From contig NZ_OY771475.1 in NCBI RefSeq assembly GCF_963674635.1, positions 4,013,001-4,077,000 on the forward strand: a stretch of 64,000 nucleotides of DNA. The letters run 5' to 3'. The notes under the pieces were generated by a model that was not told the origin of the DNA, did not search any database, and was given only the letters and a program-made list of their open reading frames with translations. This DNA comes from Breoghania sp. (GTDB taxonomy: Bacteria; Pseudomonadota; Alphaproteobacteria; Rhizobiales; Stappiaceae). Positions 1-9,042 of this stretch are shown piece by piece. Both the position numbers and the translations under genes were made by a program. Position 1 is the first letter of the stretch. The number at the start of each line of letters is the position of its first letter.

Positions 1-395
1 GCGGAAAGGCGGGCAATGCTCTCCTGTTTGGCCAGCAGCTCCGCCCGCAAATTCTCCTCGCGCTCTTCAAGTTCGCGCACCGCCGCGGCCTTGCTGTCGC
101 GTTCCAGAAAGGCGGCCTTCAGCGCCTCGCGCGCTTCCGTTACTTCCAGCGACTGGCGGACCATGCGCTCCTTCAGGCCCTCCGCGCCCAATTCCAGCCG
201 TCGCGTCTTGACCGCATATTCGGCGCGAAGCTGATCGCGCGCGGCGCGGGCCTCGGAAAGCGTCATGGGGGAGGTCGCTTCGAAAGAACGGCGCGTAAGG
301 CGAACCGCACGGCGCCACAAGGCAGGGCCGAGCACCAGCATCGAAAGGCCCGCGGTCAGAAAACCGAGAGCGAAATACATTGCTGCGTTGATCAC
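1..395 (-). CDS. Membrane-anchored coiled-coil protein, C-terminus outside window
   Basis: The reading frame is open from a GTG at 395 to the window edge, so only the first ~131 residues are visible. An ATG at 380 is the alternative start; GTG is preferred because the GTG start leaves a short polar lead before the hydrophobic stretch. Residues ~6-25 (from MYFALGFL to LVLGPALW) form one membrane segment. It is followed by basic residues (WRRAVRLTRR) and then a long charged helix rich in Glu, Arg and Ala that looks like coiled coil. Similar small-anchor/long-coil proteins are common in Rhizobiales and are annotated only as hypothetical. It may organise envelope or cytoskeletal components, but no function can be read from the sequence. 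Confidence 0.6.
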   Translation of the reverse strand, partial: MINAAMYFALGFLTAGLSMLVLGPALWRRAVRLTRRSFEATSPMTLSEARAARDQLRAEYAVKTRRLELGAEGLKERMVRQSLEVTEAREALKAAFLERDSKAAAVRELEEREENLRAELLAKQESIARLS

Positions 396-789
396 GTTCC
401 GGCCCCGTCTACGCCGTTCAAGCTGGCCTTGAACATATCTAAGACCCAATACCGGAACTTGCACGTCCCGCCAAGTCCCGAGCGGGGCCTGACGACCGGG
501 TCTTCACCCTTTCGCGTGCAGCGTTTCGTGTGCACAACCTTGTTCGGTCCGTGACGCCCGCAGGGAGCATCATGACCCCGGTTGCGCAGGGTCTGCGATC
601 ACTTTTTCAAAGCGTGTCGATCTTGCCGCCCCTCGCAAGGAGGCGCGACTGCGGATCGGCATCCAGCAGATCACAGTTTGGTAAACAAAGCCTCAGGAAA
701 GCGCCTGCGCGATCCCGAGACCTCTCGCATGTCCCGATCGGCGCACAAATGGGGGCGCCGCGAAAATGTCCCGGATCCGGGACAATGCC
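396..789. other. Gene-free stretch with a 16-bp palindrome behind eipA
   Basis: No convincing coding frame, RNA gene or repeat family was seen here. The one clear structure is a perfect palindrome, gtcccggatccgggac, at 768-783, a few bases after the eipA stop codon. On the minus strand it is followed by a short ATTTTC run. It may therefore act as a weak terminator or an mRNA 3'-end stabiliser for eipA. Confidence 0.4.
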
Positions 790-1389
790 TCAGAAGGGGT
801 TCCAGGTCGGCTTGGGCGTGAATTTCAGATAGCCGATATTGACGCCGAGGCGCGCCCCGACGCCGGCGCGGATCGGCACGACATAGATGTTCTGGTTGGA
901 AAGAACCGTCATGCCGAACCCGCCGACGAGATAGGCGGAGCCGTTGACGCCCACATAGCGGCGGTGAATGGCCTCCACGGAGGGCAGATTGTAGACCAGC
1001 ATCATGACGCGCGCGCCGTCGCCGCCGAAATCCCAGCCCACGGAAGGGCCCTGCCAGAACACCTTGTGGGTGCCGGCATTGCGGGTATAGAGGGCGCCTT
1101 CGCCATAACGGGCCCCGGCCACGATCGCGGCGGAGCCTTCTTCACCCAGAATGTAGCCGTTCGGCTCGCCGTATTTGGCGACGGCATTCTCCACGACGGA
1201 GGCCAGGCCGCCGGAGACCTTGCCGAAAAAGCGATGGCCCGCGTCGACGACTTCATCCTGCGAATAGGAATCGCTGCCCGGTGCCTGGGCATGGCCCGGC
1301 GCAGCGCCCAGACTGGCGGCGAGGATGGTGGCGGCAAACAGGGCGGGCGCCGCGAGACGCGTCACCATCTTCCTGATCGGCAAAAACAT
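790..1389 (-). CDS. eipA: EipA-type envelope integrity protein (DUF1134)
   Basis: 199-residue exported protein. The N-terminus is a signal peptide (basic start, hydrophobic ALFAATILAASLGAA, cleavage near GHAQA). The rest matches the DUF1134 family: a small beta-barrel-like domain with the glycine-rich stretches SGGLASVVENAVAKYG and WDFGGDGARVMMLVYN, ending in PKPTWNPF. In Brucella the family member EipA is periplasmic and needed for cell-envelope integrity; that role is transferred by family, not shown here. It is monocistronic as far as can be seen and divergent from the YHS gene. The palindrome at 768-783 may end its transcript. Confidence 0.82.
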   Translation of the reverse strand: MFLPIRKMVTRLAAPALFAATILAASLGAAPGHAQAPGSDSYSQDEVVDAGHRFFGKVSGGLASVVENAVAKYGEPNGYILGEEGSAAIVAGARYGEGALYTRNAGTHKVFWQGPSVGWDFGGDGARVMMLVYNLPSVEAIHRRYVGVNGSAYLVGGFGMTVLSNQNIYVVPIRAGVGARLGVNIGYLKFTPKPTWNPF

Positions 1390-1521
1390 TCACGGACTCC
1401 TTCAATGCCATGGGCAGGATATCGGTGCAGGATTCCCACGCGGCGTGCAGGCCGCTCCGGATCGATGTTATGATGCGCGAACGGCTCAAGCACACAGCCG
1501 GACGCGCCTGAAAGCGAATCA

Positions 1522-2283
1522 ATGACACAGTTTAATCAAAATCCGGCAACGATTGGGCCAAGCCGCATCCTGGCGGGTGGAAAATGTCTCGCTTTTTTCC
1601 TGGTGACCCTGTCCCTGATGCTTGCCTCGGGGCTGCCGGGGCTTGCACAGAATGGTGGGTCGAGAGGCGAGGAGGCTGCCGGCAAGGACATGGCGCAGGC
1701 CGGGGGCGACGGTGAAGCGATGCAGGCCGATGGCGCGAAAGAGGCCGATGATGCGAGCGGGGCCGATGATGCGACCGGGGCCGATGATGCGACCGGGGCC
1801 AATGCGGCGGGCCGCCCGCGCCGCGCGGCGACGCGATCCGCCAAGCCGCGCCCCGACGCCTACACGATCCCGGAACGGTTCGTGCTCGTCGATCCTTCCA
1901 ACGGCCTTGCCATTGGCGGATATGATCCGGTTGCCTTCTTTGTCGATCACAGGGCGAGGCCCGGCAGGCGGGAGTTTGAGCTGGTCTGGTCAAAGACCAT
2001 CTGGACTTTCGCCAATGAGGGCAATCTTGCCGTCTTCAAGGAAGCCCCCCAGATCTATGCGCCGCAATTCGGCGGCCATGATGCACAGGCGCTGGCCAAT
2101 GGCCGGGTCGCGCCGGGAGATCCCAGGGTGTGGGCGCTCCACAACCAGCGTCTTTATTTCTTCCATTCCCCGGCGCGCCGCTTCGAGTGGCTGATCGCTC
2201 CCGATCAGCATGTGCGCGAGGCGGAAGCGGAATGGGACAAGAGGATCAATGTCCGTTTCGGAACGGACGGCGAGACCAGGTGA
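1522..2283 (+). CDS. Secreted YHS-domain protein with acidic repeat linker
   Basis: 253 residues. An N-terminal signal sequence (hydrophobic CLAFFLVTLSLMLASGLPGLA, residues ~22-42) is followed by a low-complexity acidic linker (~45-95). This linker contains an 18-bp tandem repeat encoding ADDATG units. The folded part carries the YHS-type motif GLAIGGYDPVAFF (~130) and a C-terminal region with WTFANEGNLAVF and YAPQFGGH, typical of periplasmic YHS proteins. YHS domains are thought to bind metal ions or metal-bound ligands, but the ligand is unknown here. The gene is divergent from eipA. An extended N-terminus before the hydrophobic core leaves the start somewhat uncertain. Confidence 0.75.
   Translation: MTQFNQNPATIGPSRILAGGKCLAFFLVTLSLMLASGLPGLAQNGGSRGEEAAGKDMAQAGGDGEAMQADGAKEADDASGADDATGADDATGANAAGRPRRAATRSAKPRPDAYTIPERFVLVDPSNGLAIGGYDPVAFFVDHRARPGRREFELVWSKTIWTFANEGNLAVFKEAPQIYAPQFGGHDAQALANGRVAPGDPRVWALHNQRLYFFHSPARRFEWLIAPDQHVREAEAEWDKRINVRFGTDGETR
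1743..1796 (+). repeat. In-frame 18-bp minisatellite, three copies
   Basis: Three tandem 18-base units, ggccgatgatgcgaccgg with one substitution in the first copy, lie inside the YHS-protein gene. They encode the Asp-rich linker. Because the unit is a multiple of three, copy-number change would lengthen or shorten the linker without a frameshift. Confidence 0.85.
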
Positions 2284-2472
2284 CAGGGGAGCCGGATCTG
2301 CAGCCGGGCGTCGTGCGCGGGCGCAAACCCGGTGAATTCGCAGCGACGGCCCACAAGGATCGCGCCTTCGATTCGGCCGCAGGCTTGGCAGCCGGGGGGT
2401 GTCAGTGTAACCCTCGTTCAATCCTGCCCGAATCAGGGCATCGCCGCCAATATTCATTAAGCCGAGGTTTTC

Positions 2473-3111
2473 ATGGCAAAGCCGATTGACCTGTCATCGC
2501 TCGATCTTGCAGCCCTGATCGCCAGCCGTGTCTGCCATGACATCATTTCCCCCGTGGGTGCGATCACCAACGGGTTGGAAGTGCTCGACGAAGAAAACAA
2601 TGAGGAGATGCGCGAATTCGCCATGGACCTCATTCGCAAGAGCGCGCGGCAGGCTTCGGCGAAGCTGCAATTCGCCCGGCTTTCCTTCGGCGCGGCGGGC
2701 TCGGCCGGTGCGGAGATCGATCTGGGCGACGCCCATTCGGTGGCCGACGGCTACATGGCGGGCGAGAAGTCCGCTCTGGTATGGAACGTCCCGCGGCTCC
2801 TGATGGGCAAGAACAAGGTCAAGCTTCTGCTGAACCTTCTTCTCATTGCCAACCAGTGTGTTCCCCGCGGCGGCACGATCACCGTGGACATGCTGAACGA
2901 GGACGCGCAGGCGCCCAGGTTCCGTCTCACCGCACAGGGCCTGAATGCGCGTATTCCTGCGATGGTTGCGGACCTGCTCTCCGACGAGGATGTGGAGCGT
3001 ATTGACGCACATGCGATCCAGCCCGCCTATGCGCGCTTGCTGGCAAGTGATTGCAACATGTCGATCGTCATGGAAAAGCTCGAAGATTCGGTAGTTATTA
3101 CAGCGGGGTAA
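2473..3111 (+). CDS. chpT: Histidine phosphotransferase ChpT
   Basis: 212 residues. The dimerisation/phosphotransfer helix has the diagnostic SRVCHDIISPVGAI motif with the phospho-accepting His at residue 22. A degenerate ATPase-like fold follows (KVKLLLNLLLIANQCVPRGGTI) that lacks a usable ATP-binding G box, as expected for ChpT. In Caulobacter and Brucella, ChpT passes phosphate from the hybrid kinase CckA to CtrA and CpdR. The gene stands 144 bp upstream of cheA on the same strand, and ctrA lies 9 kb away. CckA itself is not in this window. The start is fixed by the ATG at 2473 and agreement with family length. Confidence 0.9.
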   Translation: MAKPIDLSSLDLAALIASRVCHDIISPVGAITNGLEVLDEENNEEMREFAMDLIRKSARQASAKLQFARLSFGAAGSAGAEIDLGDAHSVADGYMAGEKSALVWNVPRLLMGKNKVKLLLNLLLIANQCVPRGGTITVDMLNEDAQAPRFRLTAQGLNARIPAMVADLLSDEDVERIDAHAIQPAYARLLASDCNMSIVMEKLEDSVVITAG

Positions 3112-3146
3112 TATCTTACCTTTGCCCCCTGAATCGGCGTCTTGGC

Positions 3147-3162
3147 TTCAACCTATCTTAAC
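3147..3162 (+). promoter_or_regulatory. CtrA-like box, one mismatch, upstream of cheA
   Basis: TTCA-N7-TTAAC differs from the CtrA consensus TTAA-N7-TTAAC by one base. It lies 94 bp before the cheA start. Function is inferred from consensus and context only. Confidence 0.3.
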
Positions 3163-3255
3163 TTATTACGACGACACTCGGGACACCGGGCAGTGAGCCC
3201 GTAGACCGCTTTTGGCGGTCCCCAGTATCGAGTAATTTGTGGGTGGGCAGCTGAA

Positions 3256-6018
3256 ATGGACGATCTCCTTCGCGAGTTCCTGACTGAAACCAACGAGAGT
3301 TTGGACGTCGTTGACGTGGAACTCGTGAAATTTGAGCAGGAGCCTAATAACGCGACGATCCTCGACAATATCTTTCGTCTCGTGCACACGATCAAAGGAA
3401 CCTGCGGGTTCCTGGGTCTGCCGCGCCTTGAAGCTCTGGCCCATGCAGCTGAAACGCTGATGGGCAAATTCCGCGACGGAGCGCCGGTCACGCCGGCCGC
3501 CGTTTCGCTGATTCTCTCTTCCATCGACCGCATCAAGGGCATCCTTGCCGATCTCGAAGAAGCCGAAGGCGAAGAGCCTGCCGGTTCCGACGAGGATCTC
3601 ATCAAGCAGCTTGAGTTCATGTCCGAAAACGCTTTCGGCACTCAAGATGCGGATGCTGGCGGGGGAGGTGCCGAGGCCGCACCGGCGCCGGAAGCTGCTT
3701 CCGACGACGCCGACGCCATGGCCATCAAGCCGATAGACCAGTCTCTGGAACGCGAATTGCGCCCGGGCGAGGTTTCGCTCGACGAGCTTGAGCGCGCCTT
3801 CCAGGAAACCGAAATCGAGATCGAGCTTCCCGCTCCTCCTGCTGAGGCGGAAAAGAAGCAGGGCGCGGATCTCGCCGCCATGTCGGCGGAAGAACTCCCC
3901 GGCGAGCACCATCACGAGAAGGCCGCCGGCGACAAGAAATCTTCGGTCTCCAACCAGTCCATCCGCGTGAACGTGGAAACGCTGGAACACCTGATGACCA
4001 TGGTTTCGGAGCTGGTGCTCACCAGAAACCAGCTTCTGGAAATCGTGCGCCGTCACGAAGACAGCGAGTTCAAGGTTCCCCTGCAGCGCCTGTCCAATGT
4101 GACGGCGGAACTGCAGGAAGGCGTCATGAAGACGCGCATGCAGCCGATCGGCAACGCCTGGCAGAAGCTGCCGCGCGTGGTGCGCGACCTGAGCCAGGAA
4201 CTGGAAAAGCCGATCGAACTGGAAATGATCGGTGCCGATACCGAGCTTGACCGCCAGGTGCTGGAGCTGATCAAGGATCCGCTCACGCATATGGTGCGCA
4301 ATTCCGCCGACCACGGTCTTGAGGGTCCGGAAGACCGCGTTGCCGCGGGCAAGCCGGAAAAGGGCACGATCACACTCGCCGCCTACCACCAGGGCGGGCA
4401 TATCATCATCGAGGTCAAGGACGACGGTAAGGGCCTCGACGTCGACGCCATCAAGAAGAAGGCTGTCAAGAGCGGGCTCCACTCCGAGGCCGAACTTGAG
4501 AAGATGACGGATGCGCAGATCCACAAGATGATCTTCGCCGCCGGCTTCTCCACGGCCGCGAAGGTCACCAGCGTGTCCGGCCGCGGTGTCGGCATGGACG
4601 TGGTGCGCAACAATATCGAGTTGATCGGCGGTTCCGTCGATCTGAAGTCCGTTCCGGGCAAGGGCACCAGCTTCATCATCAAGATCCCGCTGACGCTGGC
4701 CATTGTGTCGACGCTGATCGTTGAAAGCTCCGGCGACCGTTTCGCCATTCCGCAGCTTTCGGTTGTGGAACTGGTGCGTGTTCAGAACAACTCCGAGCAC
4801 CGCATCGAGCGTATCAAGGACACGCCTGTCCTTCGCCTGCGCAACAAGTTGCTGCCGCTGCTGCATCTGTCCCATCTTTTGGGCATGGAAACGGCTGCCG
4901 ATGTCGATGAAGCGCTTGAGCGCGACAACGGCTTCATCGTAGTCATGCAGGTGGGCAGCCAGACCTTCGGCGTTGTCGTCGATGGCGTCTTCCACACGGA
5001 AGAAATCGTCGTCAAGCCGATGTCGACGATGCTGCGCAACATCGCCATGTTCTCCGGCAACACCATCCTGGGTGATGGTGCGGTGATCATGATCATCGAT
5101 CCCAATGGCATCGCCAGCGCGATGGCAAGCCACGCGTCTTCCGCTATTCTGGAGCACGAGGACGAGGAGGCGGAAGAACGCAATCGCCGCTTCGTGGAGC
5201 ATCACGCGACCACGTCGCTGTTGCTGTTCCGTGCCGGTTCGTCCGAGCCGAAGGCGGTGCCGCTGTCGCTGGTCACCCGTCTGGAAGAGTTCACGGTCTC
5301 GCAGATCGAGCGCTCCAACGGGCGCGACCTTGTGCAGTATCGCGGCGCGCTGATGCCTCTGGTCTATATCGAGCCGTCTCACGCCCACCGCACCGAAGGC
5401 ACGCAGCCGATGCTGGTGTTCTCCGACAGCGGGCGCTCCATGGGCCTCGTCGTGGACGAGATCGTGGATATCGTGGAGGACCAGCTCAACATCGAGGTCG
5501 GGTCCGACATGCCGGGCATCCTCGGCTCTGCGGTGATCAAGGAAAAGGCCACGGAGATCATCGATCTCGGCCATTACCTGCCGCAGGCATTCGAGGACTG
5601 GTTCCAGCGCAAGGAAATGGCCACGGAGGCTCTGACCAAGTCGTTGCTCTTTGTGGATGACAGCGCCTTCTTCCGCAACATGCTGACGCCGGTTCTCAAG
5701 GCGGCGGGGTATGATGTGACGGTCTGCGAAAGCGCGCGTGCCGCCGTTCAGGTGCTGCAGTCGGGCCGCAAGTTCGATGTTGTCGTCTCCGATATCGAGA
5801 TGCCGGACGTCAACGGCTTCGAGTTCTGCGAGGCGCTGCGCCGCGATCCGCGGTTCCGGTCCATGCCGGTTCTGGCTCTGTCGTCGCTTGTCACGCCTGC
5901 CTCCATCGAGCGTGGACGTCAGGCGGGCTTTGACGACTATGTCGCCAAGTTCGACAGGCCGGGCCTGATCGCGGCCTTGAAGGATGTGCTGACCAACGAA
6001 GCGAGGGTTGCAGCGTGA
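3256..6018 (+). CDS. cheA: Hybrid chemotaxis histidine kinase CheA with two CheW domains and a C-terminal receiver
   Basis: 920 residues. The Hpt domain is at ~1-105 with phospho-His 44 in LVHTIKGTCGF. A loose acidic linker (~105-232) replaces a recognisable CheY-binding P2 domain. Dimerisation helices lie at ~235-300. The ATPase (~300-480) has an N box (HMVRNSADHGLEG), G1 (DDGKGLD) and G2 (GRGVGMDVV). A first CheW-like domain is at ~485-625 and a second more diverged one at ~650-780. A receiver domain (~795-915) has acidic residues VDDS and phospho-Asp 846 in VVSDIEMP. The kinase phosphorylates CheY and CheB in response to MCP arrays. The C-terminal receiver could act as an internal phosphate sink. 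It heads the cheAWYBR operon and overlaps cheW by 4 bp. Confidence 0.95.
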   Translation: MDDLLREFLTETNESLDVVDVELVKFEQEPNNATILDNIFRLVHTIKGTCGFLGLPRLEALAHAAETLMGKFRDGAPVTPAAVSLILSSIDRIKGILADLEEAEGEEPAGSDEDLIKQLEFMSENAFGTQDADAGGGGAEAAPAPEAASDDADAMAIKPIDQSLERELRPGEVSLDELERAFQETEIEIELPAPPAEAEKKQGADLAAMSAEELPGEHHHEKAAGDKKSSVSNQSIRVNVETLEHLMTMVSELVLTRNQLLEIVRRHEDSEFKVPLQRLSNVTAELQEGVMKTRMQPIGNAWQKLPRVVRDLSQELEKPIELEMIGADTELDRQVLELIKDPLTHMVRNSADHGLEGPEDRVAAGKPEKGTITLAAYHQGGHIIIEVKDDGKGLDVDAIKKKAVKSGLHSEAELEKMTDAQIHKMIFAAGFSTAAKVTSVSGRGVGMDVVRNNIELIGGSVDLKSVPGKGTSFIIKIPLTLAIVSTLIVESSGDRFAIPQLSVVELVRVQNNSEHRIERIKDTPVLRLRNKLLPLLHLSHLLGMETAADVDEALERDNGFIVVMQVGSQTFGVVVDGVFHTEEIVVKPMSTMLRNIAMFSGNTILGDGAVIMIIDPNGIASAMASHASSAILEHEDEEAEERNRRFVEHHATTSLLLFRAGSSEPKAVPLSLVTRLEEFTVSQIERSNGRDLVQYRGALMPLVYIEPSHAHRTEGTQPMLVFSDSGRSMGLVVDEIVDIVEDQLNIEVGSDMPGILGSAVIKEKATEIIDLGHYLPQAFEDWFQRKEMATEALTKSLLFVDDSAFFRNMLTPVLKAAGYDVTVCESARAAVQVLQSGRKFDVVVSDIEMPDVNGFEFCEALRRDPRFRSMPVLALSSLVTPASIERGRQAGFDDYVAKFDRPGLIAALKDVLTNEARVAA

Positions 6019-6515
6019 AAAACGATAAGAACACAATGGACGAAAGCGCCGCCACACAGGCTGCTGCCGGCGAGAGCATCCAGTATGTGACCGTCGTGAT
6101 CGGCGGGCAGCTCTTCGGACTTCCGATCAGCCAGGTGCATGACGTTTTCGTGCCGGAAAGCGTGACGTGCGTGCCGCTGGCGCCGCCGGAAGTTCAGGGC
6201 GTCCTGAACCTGCGCGGCCGCATCGTGACCGCCATCAACATGCGGCGTCGGCTTTCCCTGCCGGCGCTGGAAGGCGGCCAGACGATGATGGCCGTGGGCA
6301 TCGAGTACAAGAGCGAGTCCTATGGTCTCGTCATTGATACGGTCGGTGAAGTTCTGACGCTTCCCGACAGCTCGCGCGAGCCGAACCCGACCAACCTTGA
6401 CCAGCGTTGGGCGGAGATTTCCGCCGGCGTGCATCGGCTGGAAGGTCAGCTGATGGTCATTCTTGACGTCGAGCGCCTGCTGGGCGCAATGATGAACGAA
6501 CCTCTTGCAGCGTAA
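6015..6515 (+). CDS. cheW: Chemotaxis coupling protein CheW
   Basis: 166 residues if translation begins at the GTG at 6015, which overlaps the cheA stop as GTGA. An ATG at 6036 is possible. A single CheW domain covers almost the whole length, with YVTVVIGGQLFGLPISQVHDVF, LRGRIVTAINMRRRL and VLTLPDS. It links CheA to the signalling tips of chemoreceptors in membrane arrays. The translationally coupled position between cheA and cheY supports the call. Confidence 0.93.
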   Translation: MKNDKNTMDESAATQAAAGESIQYVTVVIGGQLFGLPISQVHDVFVPESVTCVPLAPPEVQGVLNLRGRIVTAINMRRRLSLPALEGGQTMMAVGIEYKSESYGLVIDTVGEVLTLPDSSREPNPTNLDQRWAEISAGVHRLEGQLMVILDVERLLGAMMNEPLAA

Positions 6516-6559
6516 CCCCGCCGTATCCGGGCTTGCCCGTGATCAGGAGACTTGGTGAG

Positions 6560-6925
6560 ATGAAGACATGCCTCGTGGTCGATGATTCCAGCGTGATCCG
6601 TAAGGTCGCGCGCCGGATCCTGGAAGACCTCGACTTCACCATTACCGAAGCCGAGGACGGCAAGGCTGCCCTGGAAAGCTGTCGGGCAGCCATGCCCGAC
6701 GCTATCCTGCTCGATTGGAACATGCCGGTCATGGATGGACTGGAGTTTCTGACCGCCCTGCGTCAGGAAGAGGGCGGCGATCGCCCGACGGTGGTCTTCT
6801 GCACCACCGAAAATGACGTTGGGCATATTGCGAAGGCGATCCGAGCGGGCGCTAACGAGTACATCATGAAACCATTCGACCGTGAAATCGTCGAAGCGAA
6901 GTTTCAGGAAGTCGGTCTCATCTAG
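6560..6925 (+). CDS. cheY: Single-domain response regulator CheY
   Basis: 121 residues from the ATG at 6560; a TTG at 6533 in frame is less likely because AGGAGA lies at 6545-6550, well placed for the ATG. It is a stand-alone receiver with acidic pair D8/D9, phospho-Asp 52 in LLDWNMPVMDG, the switch residues in FCTTEND and the Lys in IMKPFD. Phospho-CheY binds the flagellar switch. There is no output domain. It lies between cheW and cheB. Confidence 0.94.
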   Translation: MKTCLVVDDSSVIRKVARRILEDLDFTITEAEDGKAALESCRAAMPDAILLDWNMPVMDGLEFLTALRQEEGGDRPTVVFCTTENDVGHIAKAIRAGANEYIMKPFDREIVEAKFQEVGLI

Positions 6926-6951
6926 AGACCCTTTTAAACGGTGAACCGGAC

Positions 6952-8118
6952 ATGGTGACTGCGACTCAAGCGGCTGCTCCGCCAGGCGGAGCAGTGACGG
7001 ACCCAATTCGCGTTATGGTTGTAGACGACAGCGTTGTGATCCGTGGGTTGATCAGTCGCTGGGTCGATGCCGATCCTGCGCTCGCCGTGGTTGCTTCGCA
7101 TCGCAATGGCAAGCTCGCGGTCGATGACATTACGCGTTCCAATCCGGATGTGGTCGTTCTCGACATCGAAATGCCGGAGATGGACGGGCTGACGGCGTTG
7201 CCGCTCATGCTCGCCAAGAAGAAGAATCTCGTCGTGGTGATGGCCTCCACGCTGACCCGCCGCAATGCGGAGATCAGCATGAAGGCCCTGTCGCTTGGCG
7301 CGCAGGATTACGTTCCGAAGCCGGAATCTTCTTCCTCCATCTCCACATCGGTAGATTTCCGGCGCGAGCTTATCGAAAAGCTGAAGAATCTCGGGCCCCG
7401 GGCCCGCCCCGGCGCCGGTCGCAGGCAGATGCGCGCGGAAACAGCCGCGGGGAAGTCAGCTTCCGCCCAGCCGGCTGCGCGTCAGCCGGCGATTCAGCCG
7501 CGTCCGAGTTTCACGCTGCGCACCTATTCCGCGGTTCGTCCGCGCATTCTGGCCATCGGCTCGTCCACGGGCGGCCCGCAGGCCCTTCAGGCGCTGTTTC
7601 GTGTCATCGGACCGTCCCTCGGCGACATCCCGATCGTCGTGACGCAGCACATGCCGCCAACCTTTACCGCCATCCTGGCGGAACATCTGGCAAAAGCGGC
7701 GATGCGTCCGGCCAAGGAGGCCGATGACCGCGAGCTTCTGGCGCCAGGCACCATCTATGTCGCTCCCGGCGGCAAGCATCTTGTCCTGGAAAAGGATGGG
7801 GCGAATACGCGGGCAAGGTTGACCGATGATGCGCCTGTCAACTTTTGCAAGCCCGCGGTGGACCCTCTCTTTGACTCAGTGGCGAAGATCTATGGTTCGG
7901 CGAGCCTGGCCATCGTGCTGACCGGCATGGGGCATGACGGGGCTGCCGGAGTGAAGACAATCGCGGCTGCCGGAGGCAGTGTTATCGCGCAGGATGAAAA
8001 GACAAGTGTCGTGTGGGGAATGCCCGGCGCCGCCGCACAGACTAATCAGTGCTCAGATGTACTGCCGCTGGACGACATCGGACCGAAAGTGGTCCGGATC
8101 TTGGGAGGCCGGCGGTGA
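6952..8118 (+). CDS. cheB: Chemoreceptor methylesterase/deamidase CheB
   Basis: 388 residues. The receiver domain has D25/D26 and phospho-Asp 71 in VVLDIEMPEMDG. A Pro/Ala-rich linker (~150-195) follows. The methylesterase domain carries the catalytic triad: Ser 205 in GSSTGGPQ, His 233 in TQHMPP and Asp 329 in TGMGHDG. It removes methyl groups from MCP glutamates when phosphorylated by CheA, providing adaptation. The gene overlaps cheR by 4 bp (GTGA), indicating translational coupling with the opposing methyltransferase. Confidence 0.95.
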   Translation: MVTATQAAAPPGGAVTDPIRVMVVDDSVVIRGLISRWVDADPALAVVASHRNGKLAVDDITRSNPDVVVLDIEMPEMDGLTALPLMLAKKKNLVVVMASTLTRRNAEISMKALSLGAQDYVPKPESSSSISTSVDFRRELIEKLKNLGPRARPGAGRRQMRAETAAGKSASAQPAARQPAIQPRPSFTLRTYSAVRPRILAIGSSTGGPQALQALFRVIGPSLGDIPIVVTQHMPPTFTAILAEHLAKAAMRPAKEADDRELLAPGTIYVAPGGKHLVLEKDGANTRARLTDDAPVNFCKPAVDPLFDSVAKIYGSASLAIVLTGMGHDGAAGVKTIAAAGGSVIAQDEKTSVVWGMPGAAAQTNQCSDVLPLDDIGPKVVRILGGRR

Positions 8119-8987
8119 CACCGACTGAATTCAATTTCCTCAAGAACTTCCTGAAGACCCGCTCGGGCCTGATGCTGTCCAACGAAAAGCAGTACCTGGT
8201 GGAAAGCCGGTTGCTGCCGGTTGCCCGCAAGGCGGGGATGTCCACGCTGAGCGAGTTGATCATCAAGGTCCAGCGCGGCGGCAATGCCGGGCTGGAAAGG
8301 GAAGTTGTGGAAGCGATGACGACCAACGAGTCGTTCTTCTTCCGCGACAAGACCCCGTTCGACAACTTCACGAATGTGATGCTGCCCTCCTTGATGAAGG
8401 CACGCGCGGACCGCAAGCGCCTGCGCATCTGGTGCGCGGCCGCTTCCACGGGGCAGGAACCCTATTCCCTGGCCATGCTCTTGAAGGAAGCCGCGCCCAG
8501 GCTTGCCGGATGGCGGATCGAGATCATCGGTACGGATCTTTCCACCGAGGTTCTGGAAAAGGCCCGGGCCGGCGTCTACAGCCAGTTCGAGGTGCAGCGC
8601 GGCCTGCCGATCCAGATGCTGCTGAAATATTTCACGCAGAACGGCGATCTGTGGCAGATCAGCTCCGACATCCGCTCCATGGTGCAGTGGCGCATGATGA
8701 ACCTGCTCGAAACATTCTCCTCCATGGGAGAATTCGACGTCATCTTCTGCCGCAATGTGCTGATCTACTTCGACCAGCCGACCAAGTCCGACATTCTGAA
8801 CAGGCTTGCCAAGCAAATGCCGCAGGACGGCTATCTGGTTCTGGGCGCTGCGGAAACCGTGGTTGGACTGAGCACGGCCTTCCAGCCGGTACAGGGCCAT
8901 CGCGGGCTCTATCATCGCGGCGACGCACCCGCACCGGGGGCGTCTCGCCCAAGTTCGGCGGCGGGCTCGCGCCTCTTCGCAAGCTGA
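8115..8987 (+). CDS. cheR: Chemoreceptor methyltransferase CheR
   Basis: 290 residues from the GTG at 8115, which overlaps the cheB stop and follows GGAGG; longer in-frame starts would run deep into cheB. The N-terminal helical domain (EFNFLKNFLKTRSGL) is followed by the SAM-binding domain with MTTNESFFFRDKTPF, the glycine-loop region WCAAASTGQEPYS and the motif FCRNVLIYFD. It methylates MCP glutamates using SAM. It is the last gene of the che operon and is followed by a strong terminator. Confidence 0.94.
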   Translation: MTPTEFNFLKNFLKTRSGLMLSNEKQYLVESRLLPVARKAGMSTLSELIIKVQRGGNAGLEREVVEAMTTNESFFFRDKTPFDNFTNVMLPSLMKARADRKRLRIWCAAASTGQEPYSLAMLLKEAAPRLAGWRIEIIGTDLSTEVLEKARAGVYSQFEVQRGLPIQMLLKYFTQNGDLWQISSDIRSMVQWRMMNLLETFSSMGEFDVIFCRNVLIYFDQPTKSDILNRLAKQMPQDGYLVLGAAETVVGLSTAFQPVQGHRGLYHRGDAPAPGASRPSSAAGSRLFAS

Positions 8988-9042
8988 ACCTGACGACGTC
9001 CGTTCTTTTCAGGGCGCGGAAATATCGGCTGATCTGGAAACG

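Noticed and set aside
3166..6057. 963-codon open frame on the minus strand opposite cheA
   Set aside because: It mirrors cheA codon bias, is His/Arg/Gln-rich without any domain, and cheA motifs on the plus strand are unambiguous.
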